Part shown: positions 9,586-21,155 of the stretch, piece after piece
How the letters are laid out: each line of letters begins with the position of its first letter
Numbering within the stretch: position 1 is the stretch's first letter
Source of the DNA: Begonia masoniana
Lineage: Eukaryota; Streptophyta; Magnoliopsida; Cucurbitales; Begoniaceae
NCBI GenBank assembly: GCA_022432975.1
Contig: CM039508.1
Span: 43,278,646 to 43,342,645 of the forward strand
Direction: 5' to 3'
Length of the DNA stretch: 64,000 bases
Notes under the pieces: generated by a model
What the model saw: the letters and a program-made list of their open reading frames with translations, nothing else
Databases searched by the model: none
Told to the model about the DNA's origin: nothing
Made by a program: the position numbers and the translations under genes

Positions 9586-10012
9586 AAAACAAGCAAAACT
9601 CAACTTTTTAACTAAGAATTCTAATTTCTAAGAACAGTAGAATAACTCAATTTAGAAGAGAATATCTAGAAAGGAAACTTTGTTATCTGATAGGATTAAC
9701 AATAATGAGTGATGCATGAATATTATGAGGACAAGTAAGATCAAATCAAGAACTCGAGTTCTCCAAAAAAAGTAGAATTGATAACTTTGAGTTAATTTAG
9801 ACAATCAAGGAAGTAGATTTGAAAAAAGACACTCAACAAGCAAAGCATTGTTGCTTGAATGTTATGACTTTCGAATTTTGAAAACTTCGAAAAAAAAAAT
9901 TTATACTTTTTTTTTTGTACTTTGTTAATTTGCAAGAAAAAGAAATTAAGAAAAAAAGAAATTGATAATAAAGATAAAACTTAAATCTAGAAGCCAAATC
10001 TCTGATACCAAA
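9586..10012. other. AT-rich sequence, internal part of a decayed LTR element
   Basis: No coding frame recognised. CTCTGATACCA (about 9999-10010) is the complement of an initiator-tRNA-Met primer binding site next to the minus-strand LTR at 10013, so this is probably the leader of that element. Confidence 0.4.
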
Positions 10013-10916
10013 TGATGAAAACCACATGAATCGAAAATTCAAGACCTTTCAACAATGCGGAATGAAGACTTAAGACTGCCTTTGAATCTAGTATGAAGAA
10101 CTTGACCCCAATTGAACTTTGCCGACAGAACCAAAGTTTTCAAACAAAGGAATTTGACCTTAACCGAATTTGTAGTTAGAATTAAAACTATCAAGTTGAT
10201 TTTTCAAGTTTTGACTTGAAAAATACCTAGTTCTTCACAAAAAAAAAAAAAACCAACGAGAAAATTCATACAAAAACTCACCATATATTATGCTGCCAAA
10301 TTCAAGCCTTTAAATAGGCTACGAACAATCATTAAAATATCCCTAAAGAATCATTATATATAAAGATTAGAAAAAAAAATCTTAGCTTAAATAATAAAAG
10401 GAAACTTAGTCATAAAAGAAAGAAAATTCAGCCATAAAAAAATGAAACTTGGACCACTTGATAAAGAGGAAGCTCGGCCGTTGCTTAGGGACCAAGTAGG
10501 TTTGTGTAACGTGGCCATTGCTTCGAAATCAAGTAGGTTCGTGCACCGCGTCGTCCTTCAAGTAGGTTCGTGCGCCGCGTTGTCCTTCGTGTGAATCTTC
10601 ATGCATCTTCTCTTCCATTGCATCTTCATTGATACTTCAAATATTTATTGGTTCTAACTCATGTTGGGTTGATTCTTTCTCTTGTATTTCTAAAACCAAA
10701 TCGTGAAGTGCTTCATGCATTTTTTTTTTTTTTTTTTTTGATCTTGTCATTGAACCTCCTACATCTTGACATGGATTTTGTCTTTGAGCTTGAGCGTGGT
10801 TGCACCTTGATTGGCATGAGTAACTATCAACATAATTTAACACTTTCAATTAAATTTTAAAGGTAAATTCTTATTTACCCTTTTCTTAATTTAAAAATAA
10901 ATTTTTGGGTCTCACA
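10013..10916 (-). mobile_element. Minus-strand LTR with adjoining primer binding site
   Basis: On the minus strand it begins TGTGAGACCC and ends CATCA, followed after two bases by TGGTATCAGAG, so it is a 5' LTR about 904 bp long. Inside it (about 10637-10800) the same strand encodes GGSMTRSKKKK...MHEALHDLVLEIQEKES, resembling the C-terminal tail of family C polyproteins (compare 28480). This suggests that the pol frame of that family runs into its 3' LTR, as known for CRM-type chromoviruses. Confidence 0.6.
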
Positions 10917-11528
10917 CATCTTCTATTAAGGGACATTATTTTTGTTCAACACGTGATATGTATTGGGGCAACTTACGATGTCATATCCTTGGGTAAAAAT
11001 CCAATTTGCTCCAAATATTTGTCTATGTTACGACTGGTCCATTATTCGAATTAGATAGACACCGGTCGGTGAAATTCAATGCAGAACCTATATGATGTTC
11101 GATCCATGGATTAGGAGTAATTCGACAAATGTTTTCAGAATAATTATTGTAGCAAAGGTCATCTCAATGCTATAATTGTAGCATTCCATGAGCTGACTCT
11201 GGGAGAGGTTATTGCTGCCACCCAAAGGATTGAGAGAAACTTAGATGACAATTTTGGAAACTAATAGGAAAATGTTTTCAAGTGGGATGACTGAATGATG
11301 ACTAAAAAGAAAAAGAGAAAATAGAAGGATCCTTGGCCATGTGGAGGCAAGAATATCAATGGAATTAGTGGATTCTCTAGGTTTTCCTATGCCTTTGACG
11401 GGTTGCTGAAATAATAAAGAGGGATATTCTCCTTATGGTAACTACACCATTAAGGTAATTTAGAAAATTAAATTGAATTAAATTCTTACCTCCCCAATTA
11501 ATGCTTGAAATTCATATTCTCCTCCACT
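10917..11528. other. Unassigned sequence between retrotransposon fragments
   Basis: AT-rich with no open frame of note. I recognise no gene or repeat; it is probably decayed element DNA. Confidence 0.4.
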
Positions 11529-12745
11529 TTAAGGAAATTTCATCTTTGAAATTTGAAACAACCTCCAAAGTCCCACCAAATAAATGAGGGTATTTAGCCA
11601 CCATCTCATACTCAAGTTTCCAAGTGGCTTCTCTTTCGCTATGATTCTCAATCCCAAAATTTTCTCAAGTACTTCCTCATAAGAGACATCCTTCTGAATA
11701 GGCACATTCGTCCATGCAATAACACGCGATGGGTCTGAAACATATTTTCTTAGCATAGAAACATAAAACACATTGTGAACATAACTCAATTGTTGCGATA
11801 AATCCAATCGATAGGCTATTGAACCAACCCGCTCTATAATTAGAAAAGGATCTATATACATCGGTGCTAACTTTCCTTACACACCGATATGACTTATACC
11901 ACATCGGGGTCGCACTTTCAAAAATACGAAATCATTGGCTTCAAACTCTGCCTCCTTTCTTCAAAGGTTTGCATAACTTTTTTGCCAACTCTGAACTATT
12001 CTCAATCTTTCCTTAGTCACATGAATCTTTTCAATTTTTTCTTGAATCAATCCAGGCCCGAGAGTGATATGCTCCTCACTCTCAGCCAAACACAGAGATG
12101 ATTTGCACGGTTTCCCATACAAGGCTTTATATGGTGAAACTCTGATACTCATTTGATAGCTATTATTATAAACAAATTTCACCAAAAGCAAATGATTTAT
12201 CCAACTATCTCCAAAATCTAGAAGACAAGATCTCAGCATATCCTCGAGAGTCTGAATAGTACGCACAGCTGACCATCAGTCTGGGAGTGATGTGTTGTAC
12301 TTAAATTAAGCTTAGTTCCTAAAGCTTTTTGAAGGGCTCTCCAAAATCTAGAAGTAAACCTTGAATTTCTATCTCACGCTATACTCGAAGGAACACCGTG
12401 AAGAGGAACCATATTCTCGATATACAACTTACTCAGTTTCATCAAGGAAAAAACCATTCTAACCGAAATAAAATATGCAGACTTCGTCAATCTATCAACA
12501 ACTACCCATACGAAATCAAACTTTTTTACGATCCTCGGTAGTTTGATTACAAAATCCATAGTGATTTTATCCCATTTTCACTTAGGTATAGGCAGAGGCT
12601 GCAATAAGCCAACTGGTCTTCGATGTTTAGCTTTAATCTGTTGACAAGTCATACACTTAGATACATATTCAACTACATCACGCTTCATTGCAACCCACCA
12701 ATACTGGCGCTTCATGTCGTTATATATTTTAGTGCTAGCAAGGTT
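11529..12745 (-). pseudogene. Gypsy integrase and C-terminal domain, decayed
   Basis: In order along the minus strand: an HHCC-like segment (KRQYWWVAMKRDVVEYVSKC then CQQ, about 12640-12720), the integrase core start (MDFVIKLPR...VVVDRLTKSAYF, 12374-12559), core end ([25 protein letters not shown], 11961-12266) and the C-terminal domain (GSIAYRLDLSQQLSYVHNVFYVSMLRKYV, 11560-11861). The frames are separated by several stops and frameshifts. It belongs to the same broad group as element B integrase. Its upstream edge abuts the MATE exon. Confidence 0.85.
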
Positions 12746-13023
12746 ACAACGCTAGCAATGGAAGCTCCAGCCAGCTCTAAAGCACCCAAGTGGCCAGTTA
12801 ACATAAGAGTCGAAAAAGCGAGCATATAGTTGAATATCGAAACAACAATAGATGCACCAGAAAGGAACCAGAGAAATCTTGATTCCCATTTCACAAGTCG
12901 GAGCCAGTCTCGTATGGCCAACGGCCGATGACCCAGAAACTCATCTATCGCGGGGGACGACCACTCCGATGAGACTGACACTTGAAGCAGAGGGTCGGAA
13001 ACTTGGTGCTCAACAGAACCCAT
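12745..13023 (-). pseudogene. TT12/DTX41-like MATE transporter, first exon only
   Basis: From the ATG at 13023: an N-terminal tail (EHQVSDPLLQVS, SSPAIDEFL), then WESRFLWFLSGASIVVSIFN and the first membrane helix, then LTGHLGALELAGASIASV, where homology to MATE antiporters of the TT12/DTX41 clade stops. TT12-type proteins load flavonoid precursors into the vacuole with proton exchange. Here only about 90 of roughly 500 residues remain. The frame runs straight into gypsy integrase sequence at about 12745, so the gene was cut by a retrotransposon or rearrangement. The start region is undamaged. Confidence 0.78.
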
Positions 13024-13741
13024 GTCTTTTTAATCCGAAAATGGCGGTAATGACTCAACAAGTGTAGAACAAAGTGGACGAGATCATTTATGGCGGATGT
13101 TTGTATTGAATCCGCCATCAGCCATTAAAAAGGTCGGGAAATCGTAACTGCCAGTCTAAACCTGAGACACCCACTTCGTTGGTCTTTGAATTCATTGACG
13201 ATTAGCTGGGCAAGTGCACCTACCCTCTTTCGTCCTACAGCTTTGGAAGAGCAAGTCATACGAAAGAAAGTCAAATTAACGACGCGTGTCGCAAAAAGAT
13301 CAATGAAAGAAAGGGTAGAAAAATTAGCCCGGCAAGTGCAACTACCCTCTTTACTCCCTTAACGTGTCATTATGAAAGAATAACTATAAAAAATTAGTTA
13401 AAATAATAAGTATAGTTAGGTTTATATATTTTTTTTTAATTTCTAATTTTTATTTTTTTTTACACGTCATAATTAATTGAAGTAATTAATAATTTATTTT
13501 AATTATTTATAATTTATCAAATTAATTACACTGCTGAATGATCGTCACGGTTAAATAAGAATTAGCGTAAGAATCTAAAGCAGTAACAACTTAGATAATA
13601 TTGTTACATGATATCACCTTACTCCGAACTAAAACGCCTTGTAAATGTCAAGTGTTGTTGGTCGTTTGAAAATTTAAAGCGCAAACACCCAAAAAAATTT
13701 AATTTTTACCAATCTTTTTATTTCGTAAATTTAAAATATAA
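13024..13741. other. Upstream region of MATE fragment, AT-rich
   Basis: No gene seen. A 30-base motif (ATTAGC..GGCAAGTGCA then CTACCCTCTTT) occurs twice, near 13201 and 13327. The region then becomes very AT-rich. Confidence 0.45.
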
Positions 13742-15037
13742 AAGAAACAGACCATTCAGACGGTAATATTATCAGTCGAAAATGAAAATCATGCACATAA
13801 AAATTTAAACGTCCCAAAAACATATGACTGTAACAGCAAAATCTATCGTGACGCGATCGAGCCCCATTAAAATTTTTCATGGAGGTCAATCCACCAGCAA
13901 TGCAATGTGAAAAATTACATTATAGAAACGTCGATCTCGAGAGGTACACAACTATCAAGGACATACAATCAAACTTCGCATCTAAAGCCAAATCGCGATA
14001 AAAATTAACGTAGACCTAAGGATATCAGGTTAGCTCTAACTCAATACTAAGACTAACTAAGAAACAATTGAGAAGTGAACATAAGAGTCGATTCACACAT
14101 ACTACATAACAAAACTCAAAGTTTGATTGTGCACGCTCGGACCTTCAAAACTTCTTAAATTCTTTATATCTCAATTTATATAGCAACCATAGGTATCCAA
14201 CCTAATTTAGAAATTTCTTACACGAGCACTTAACAACAAATTTAAGGCTCATCCTCGATTTACCGTAAAAAAATGATTATGAAAAGAAAGAATTGAAGAA
14301 AAAAGACCACCATCGCATTCAGATAACGAAGAAAACGCTGGGGTATGGGTTCGAGAAATAGAAATTTTTCACACTTTTATCGGACCCAAAAAAGGCGGTC
14401 CAAGTTTCCTCAAAAGTCAAGCAATGGGTCAAATAGTGGGAGTCCGCTAGCCAGAGTCTGCTAGTTAACCCGCAATGCGGTTGGCAGGTTGAAACCCGCA
14501 GAACTCTGCCCACGTCAACCCGCGGGACTGCGCAAGGCTACCTGCAAGACTCCGCACTCTGCACTGCGGACAAACCTGCTTGCAACGTGGGCGTTCGCTC
14601 GTCGCGCTGGGAAGTCTGGGGAGAGCCCCGTTTAGGCGACGATTTTCACGAAAAAAACGCGCAATTCCTCCAATTTTTAATCCCAAATAAACCAAAAACT
14701 TGGATTGAACTAATAACACCAAACAAACAAAATTTCAGATTTAATCCAAAAAACCTAAATCAACGAAAAATAAAAAAACCTACACCCACCGAAAACTAAA
14801 GACACGGCAGCTTAGAGAGACTTACACTTTTACAAAAATGGAGAGGGACGCGGACGCAACCGAGGCAAGCGATGCATATTAGTTGTTTTCCAATCGGTGT
14901 TCTCCCTCTATTCCTTCCTTTTCCCCGCAGCCGAAAAATGAGGAAAAAGTTTTAACTCCAACAAAATCCTCTCAAACTAATCGATGAAAATTTCCCAAAC
15001 TCTGAACAAAACTCATGGCGACAATTTAATTTACTTT
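13742..15037 (-). repeat. 1.28-kb direct repeat, left copy (LTR-like)
   Basis: Matches 21156-22432 along its whole length, same orientation. Landmarks are CGATCGAGCCCCAT, GGATATCAGG, the GC-rich block CCCGCGGGACTGCGCAAGGC, and GGCGACGATTTTCACG. On the minus strand it contains a splice-donor-like GTAAGTCTCTCTAAGC (about 14818) in a context like that of the gypsy LTRs (a CTTTAGTTTTC element after the donor). It is probably a partial LTR of a related gypsy family, but no TG..CA ends or target duplication were found. The two copies differ mostly by single-base indels. Confidence 0.7.
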
Positions 15038-15989
15038 TTATATTACCAATAATGTAGGAAAAAACACAAAAAGGCTGATTTCTGTTACCAAAACTAGTTG
15101 GTAATATGGTTGTAGTTAATGCTAATTTAATTACATAACTATACCACAGCAGCCCACCACTCCCTTTACAAAAAATTATATTTCATATTTTAGATTATAC
15201 TATTAATGTCTGACACCCCAAAAAATTGAAAAAAACAAATGCCCAACTCTAGAGAATCTTTGGTAAGTTCATCAGCTGAAGTTGTTGAGTTTGACCAAGC
15301 AAGAGCATTCAACTTTAATATTAATACGATTTTTTTGAAATAAAAAATATTTATTAATGTTTTAAGCTAATTGAGCGTCTCACGGTCGATAATTATATGC
15401 CAAAAATATTAATTAACTAATTAATCATGATTCATGCACATCTTATTTGATTAGGTTTTTAATTGTTGGAGAAAATGGTTTAAAATTATTGAGGAATTCA
15501 ATCGAGGAGATAACACTTTTATTATTATTTTTTATTTATTTAACCATCACCTAATATTTGTCCTTTCACTAAAACGTGTATTTCCTTGAGATAGCTGCTT
15601 CTCACCTTATTAGTTTTGAAATTAAGTACAATAAAATGGAATATTTTACCTACCCTCAAAAAATTAATTAAAAATAATTGAATTTCATCCTAATATTAAT
15701 ACATATTACTAGGTTAAGTTCGAGGTTGAATCCGCGGAACCAAGATAGTGGAGTTCGATCCATCTCGGTTTGGGTTTTGGAGTTATGAGACAGAATGAAA
15801 GTTTGAACATTTATGAACTGAAATGGTTGGGTTAGAATAGTGAAAATGAAAAATTACCGAATGATTTACCCAACTTGAAGTTACGAAAAAATTGACCAAA
15901 AATCGGGCTGGTTTTATGACCAAACCGAGGTCTGAATGGAGCCCAAAACCACACTCCAAAGCATGCCCAAAACCACTAGACAAATATTC
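15038..15989. other. AT-rich intergenic sequence
   Basis: No gene or repeat recognised. The minus-strand frame at 15783-15983 has no family resemblance. Confidence 0.5.
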
Positions 15990-16162
15990 TCTTAGCCCAA
16001 GTTAAAAGAAGCTCATCTTCAGTTGGGTCGTGCATATTGTTGTGTAGTGTTCCATTTGGAATAATTTCATGGACTACCAATGGAACCTCAATCTCCAAAC
16101 TGCATCCCCATCGTCAACTTCACTATATTTCTGTGATTGATTTGCGAAAAAAACCAACTCTT
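15990..16162 (-). pseudogene. WAK-like kinase fragment
   Basis: Nucleotide similarity to 17936-18095, the part of the kinase domain encoding subdomains III-V ([13 protein letters not shown]...[11 protein letters not shown]). Shared strings include AGTGTTCCATTTGGAAT, AATGGAACCTCA.TCTCCAAAC and CTTCACTATATTTCTGTGAT. Frames are broken by several indels. It lies directly downstream of the truncated LTP frame on the same strand. Confidence 0.82.
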
Positions 16163-16321
16163 CTATTTTTCTTCCCCAGGCTCCCCGCCATTGACGAGAT
16201 ACCTCAAGCCCAGCGCGGAGTCCACTTCCCGACAGCTCACTGCTTCCTCGTCGGCTGTGGCTCCCACCACGAACATGGCTATCACTGCTGCAGCCACTGC
16301 TATGACCTTAATGCTCGCCAT
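16163..16321 (-). pseudogene. 5' half of nsLTP gene, truncated, joined to kinase fragment
   Basis: From the ATG at 16321 this copies the first half of the nsLTP at 25553-25989: signal peptide (MASIKVIAVAAAVIAMFVV), EEAVSCREVDSALG, then YLVNGGEPGE. A 6-base deletion removes Pro-Cys after SALG, so one of the eight conserved cysteines is lost. After GEPGE it leaves LTP homology and stops at TAG (16163-16165), giving 52 codons. The promoter-side sequence is also copied. A secreted 28-residue mature stub could be made, but no lipid-binding fold. Confidence 0.85.
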
Positions 16322-16620
16322 CTCTCTCTCATGAGATTGTTTGCTGGGATTGTTTTTGGAGTTTTTGGTGATTTTGAGAAGAAGTGTTGATGGGTTTTTA
16401 TAGTTGATTATGGGATTTGAAAAGGGTGCTGATATGGTTGTGTAGTTTTGGCTTTGTGTGTTTGTTTGGATGACCTTTGTTCTTCACTTGTTTTTGTCAA
16501 AAAGCTTCGTCATTTTTTATGTCTTGTGCTTTAACAAAAAGTCACTCGCTTTTTAATTTTTTCCATTCATAGCCAATTACAGTTTAAAAGTGGAAATCTC
16601 TCTCTCTCTCTCTCTCGTGT
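16322..16620 (-). repeat. Duplicated nsLTP promoter with CT microsatellite
   Basis: Corresponds to 25990-26262: TTTTTATAGTTGATTATG, CATTTTTTATGTCTTGTG, CCATTCATAGCCAATTACAG, AAAAGTGGAAATCTCTCTC. The CT tract is shorter here (about 18 bases against 41). The core TATA-like TATAAA lies at about the same distance from the ATG in both copies. Confidence 0.8.
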
Positions 16621-17260
16621 GGAAGGAAGCTCAACAACCTCATCAATGGTGGATTTCCTCTTTTTGATGAGCAAATCCTATCAGTATTCTATGGTGAAAT
16701 TAATTTTTTTATATATTATTAATAATTAAGTTTCTTCGACATTTGACCCATAAAGTTTCTTAATCAGTGTATAAAAAATTAGATTAGGATTTACAGATCA
16801 GTTGAAGTGTCTTAAAAATAGAAACTTAGCATTCAAATTAGAGAACGGCTTTCAAATTTTGACGGGCGATGTTTGGAAACTCAGAAAAGATGCCATAGAT
16901 GCTTTACAGTAGCCCTATTTATTGATTTTCAAGAAGAAGGGGGTGGACATATACATTAGAAAGCCAATTGGACGATAAAACTTGTCCAGATATGTTTTTT
17001 TTAACATAAATACGCTAACAGAACATAGTTCAGAGACTATTTTGTTAAAAAAAAATAGTTTGAAGACCAGGCTAATCAAATGTTCAAAACTGTTTCACTA
17101 AAATCCAATTTTACAATCAGAAAGTGCAGGCAGCCCTAAAACCAAAACATAATCGGCTAAGACAAATAGATACTGGCTAATTTGATTCACATTTTGGGCA
17201 AAATTGAACCGAACCCACCATTGGGATGATCCAATCGCTAGAAAAGTTGGCTTTCTATGT
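16621..17260. other. Intergenic region and receptor-kinase 3' flank
   Basis: AT-rich, no gene recognised. The part just before 17261 is presumably the 3' untranslated region of the minus-strand kinase gene. Confidence 0.5.
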
Positions 17261-19768
17261 TTAAGGTAACAGACTAAAAGTATCACTGTTCAAATCAGAC
17301 CTTGTTGACATAGAAATGTCTTCCTCCCAACGCAGAGTTTCTTCTGTCATCACAAATTCACCCCCCTCTCCAGTATTTCCAATGACATGTGCTTTTTGCG
17401 TCATCTGGACCGAATCGAGCTCCACGACAACTTCCTTCATCGTTGGTCGAGCTCTTCCGTTCAAGCTCAAGCATCTTTTTGCAAGGTTTGCAACTACAAT
17501 GATATCTTCTTGCTTGCCTTCCTTGATAACTCTGTCATCAAGAATGTCGAAAAGTGTGTTTCCATTCATAGAATCAATGAAATAAAAGGCCAAACTTGTT
17601 CCTTCCATCAATCTCTCTTTACTAATCGGCTCTTGCCCGGTCAAAAGCTCGACCAAAACGACCCCCAAAGCTGTAAACGTCACTCTTTTCGGTGAATTGG
17701 CTGACTGGAAGAACTCGGGATCCAAGTAGCCGAAAGTGCCCTGCACTTGAGTGGTGAGGTGGGTTGGTCGATGGCAAACGACCTTGAGGTGCCGAAGTCG
17801 GCTATTTTGGCCCGATATTTTTCATCCAAAAGAATGTTGGAGGACTTATGTCTCTATGATAGATAGGCTGGGAGGCTGCAGAGTGCAAGTAGAAAATGGC
17901 GCCTGCAATTCAGTGGCAATTCTCATCCTCATATCCCAGGTTAGAGGAAGCTCATCTTCATTCATTGGGTGATGGAGATAGTTAAAAAGTGTTCCATTTG
18001 GAATGAACTCATAGACTAGTAATGGAACCTCAGTCTCCAAACAACATCCCATCAGCTTCACTATATTTCTGTGATTGATCTGCGACAAAATCACGACTTC
18101 ATTGACGAATTCCTCTATCTTGCTTTCGTCGACCCTCTTTGATTTCTTCACGGCCACTATCTTCCCATCGGCTAGCATTCCTTTATAGACAGTACCCTGC
18201 CCTCCTTGACCCAAAATACGATTTGCATTGAACCGATCTGTGGCCTTCTCGAGCTCCTTCGAATCAAATAGCTTGGTTTTCTCGACATTGAATTCCCCTT
18301 CTGCTAGTTGCTGCTTCAACAACAATCCTCCATTTCTCTTGAAGAACTTTTCCTTTTGTTTAGCTTCCTTCCTTCTCTTAACTTCTTTGTGTAGCCCCCA
18401 CCCTCCGAAGAGTAGAATCAACACTCCGGAAGCAGCCCCGACACCTGCATTTTGGTTATTGATTTCGTTGCCCAAGAGTGAATAAGGGTGAATTTAAATG
18501 AGAAAGAATAAGTGTTTTTAAGAGTCCAGAAAGAGAAAGAGAAGCATATTTACCTATGCCAATAGCCTGAGTTCGATCAGTAAGCTTCTTTCTAATAAAA
18601 ACCTCATAACTCCCAACAGTATTTATGCAAAAAAAAGTTGTACCAGGAAAACTGAGCCTATAAAACCTGGTTTGATTCTTGCATTCATCCACATCTATCA
18701 AAAATAAGAACTTGAGTAAATTAGATTAGAAAATCCTCAGCCATCAATGCATTCATATGCAAGAGATCACAACAAAAAAAAAAAAAAATAGTCAAAATCC
18801 CCATATTCTTTCCTTTCACCATTTCTAAACTCAGACATATTTTTTTATGTACGAAGAAGTTTCTGATTTGCAGGAATGATGAAAAGAGATGAGAAGTTAC
18901 CCTGACATCCATTAGAAAGATAAGGATTTCCTTCGTAGCCTAGTTTGCAATAACAAGATCTGAATGAATTTGGAATCCCAAAAGACGATGAGTTGAAGCG
19001 ATAAGGATTTTGACACTTAGTTGAATTAGAAACTCCCGGTAGAAAACTAAACATGTCTTCTGGGATACTCCATTCAAGGACAGCCGGCACGAATTTCAGA
19101 TTTTTCAAGTTTGAAAAACGAGAAATCTTGGGATTAAACCAGGTTTGATTCACCACGAATCCATATTTGCAACCCTCTTCTTCTTCTTCGCGTTGTATTG
19201 TTGTGAGATTTACGTCGAACACCTGGAGAGCAGTAGGGATAGTTGTTTGGCAACAGCCGATTCCATTGCAGGTGTAAGCTCCATCGCTAAGCCTCTTATT
19301 ATTGCAAAGAGACAGACACCCACCAATTGTACTTGTAGTATTCTGACCGGAAGTATTGAAAACCATTAAAGCTAGGTTATTACAGCCCACCCCAATAAAT
19401 TTGTTGTGAAATTGGGAGAACACAAAAGAGCTTCCGGTCAAGTTTACAGACTGAACAGTTGAGTTGCAGCTTGAAGTTAACGGAAAATTGATAGAAATAG
19501 TTCCGCCCAGAGAAATAGTCGTTACTTGACTCTGAATTTTGCTCAGAAACGGTTTCGAAGGAGTGGTGGAATGGTTGCAGTAAATGGAAAACCACTCTCC
19601 CATGGAGCAATTGCTTCCCATACCAAAAGGGTACGGTATTTCGACATTTCCGCAGAAGTTTTCACAACCAGGCTTCGCCGTTGATGATAATTCTTGAGTA
19701 ACTATTCCCTGCGTTAACCACAACAGATAAATCACTTTAATACATACCTCCGCAGTCCGGACCACCAT
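17261..19768 (-). CDS. Wall-associated receptor kinase-like (WAKL) gene, 3 exons, frame breaks in kinase domain
   Basis: Plasma-membrane Ser/Thr receptor kinase that binds cell-wall pectin outside and signals inside. Exon 1 (19768-18901): signal peptide, GUB_WAK galacturonan-binding domain ([11 protein letters not shown]), WAK C-terminal cysteines, and [17 protein letters not shown]. Intron 18900-18695. Exon 2 (18694-18554): start of a calcium-type EGF (DVDECKNQT), degenerate afterwards. Intron 18553-18445. Exon 3 (18444-17261): membrane helix ([12 protein letters not shown]), glycine loop ([12 protein letters not shown]), VAVKK lysine, HRD, DFG and the C-lobe to DTFSLLP. All splice sites are GT..AG and phase 1. 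Compared with the family, five single-base indels fall at about 17909, 17846, 17764 and 17698 (each one base short) and 17662-17666 (one base long), all in short homopolymers. Net shift returns to frame. So this is either a pseudogene or, more likely, a good gene with base-call errors. Confidence 0.85.
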
Positions 19769-21155
19769 TTCCCTCTCTGTGTTTCTCTAAGAAAACGAAC
19801 AGTGCCGGAGAGAGAACAGAGTTAAACAATTTTATAGATTTCCAAGGAAATGTGGTCATGAAATTGCAGAGAAGAGTCAAAATCAAGGAAAAGTCAGCAA
19901 ATTCTACCTAGTATTGCCACGTTTTATTCTGCTTTTGTATTTATTTTTATTTGGAATTGAAAATTAATCATATAAATCATGAGAGTAAAATACTATAAAA
20001 ATTGAAAAATAACATTAAATATAATATTTTATTCAATAAATAAATAAATAACGATAACAAATATATATTAAAAAACTATTAGAAATATTTGTCATGTTAA
20101 ACGATAACAAATAAAAGTGTATGACAAAAATAAACACCAAAAATATTAAGTTGAAACTCAAATTGATCTAAATTACAAAGATCGAATGGAAAAAGATATT
20201 ATTGTGATAATAATAAATATGTTTTGGTTCTTATGCAAGTACATTTCATCTGCTTTTCTTTCATAGTGTTTAATTTCTCTACGATATTTCTTCTTCCCTT
20301 TTTTTTTTATTTATCTATTTTTTTTTCAATGATTTAATAACTCTCTCTAATTCTTTATTTAAACAGAGGTATTATTATTTATTATTATTATTTTTTAAAG
20401 TATCAAATATTAATTGATATAATTAATTTTTTATTTTAATTATTTTATTAGATTCGAACTTAACATCAATTATTGAGAAAATAAATACATGGAGAGAACA
20501 AAAGGATATTTGCTTCTCCTACCTCCTATTTTCCTTCTCCCAAGGCCACTCATTAAAAGCCTTTCTTTTTCTCCCTTTACTTTGACTATTCAAGAGATTG
20601 GCTCCACAATAATAGAGAGCACTTAGAGGTGAAGCATATCATGTGCTTGTAGGACTCATTCTAATCATCGAGTGACGTGGCATGATTGTATGGCTGATCT
20701 AGTAGTTATATTAAGACTCGGTTAAAATCTGATATTTTTATTATTTATAAATTTCATGTTTCCACTTTTTACGTTAATGACACTCAATGTGTCCTGAGTT
20801 GACTCGTTTTATCTTCCATAACTATCTTTCAGTAATTTGGTAAATCGATAATTTGAAAAGTGATAATATATGTCTGAATAAAATGTGACAGATAAAATTA
20901 AATAAATTAAAATTTACAAGGTTCAATAAAGTTTACCATCTCGAATGAAATTTAAAATTTATAAAGAAATTAATATAAATAAATAAATTTGCTCGCTAGT
21001 CTACTACTCCTGAGTTGTCAATTTATACTTCTTATGATGAAATCCCTAAAAAGAGTGTTATTGGAGTGAGTTGATTAAACTTAATATGGACATATTTTAT
21101 TTTCAGTATTTATGTTCAATTTTAGTAAATTAGCAATTTCACGACCTGAATAAAA
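19769..21155. other. AT-rich region upstream of the WAKL gene
   Basis: Holds the presumed WAKL promoter (first few hundred bases) and then very AT-rich sequence. No further gene, terminal repeat or element recognised. Confidence 0.5.
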
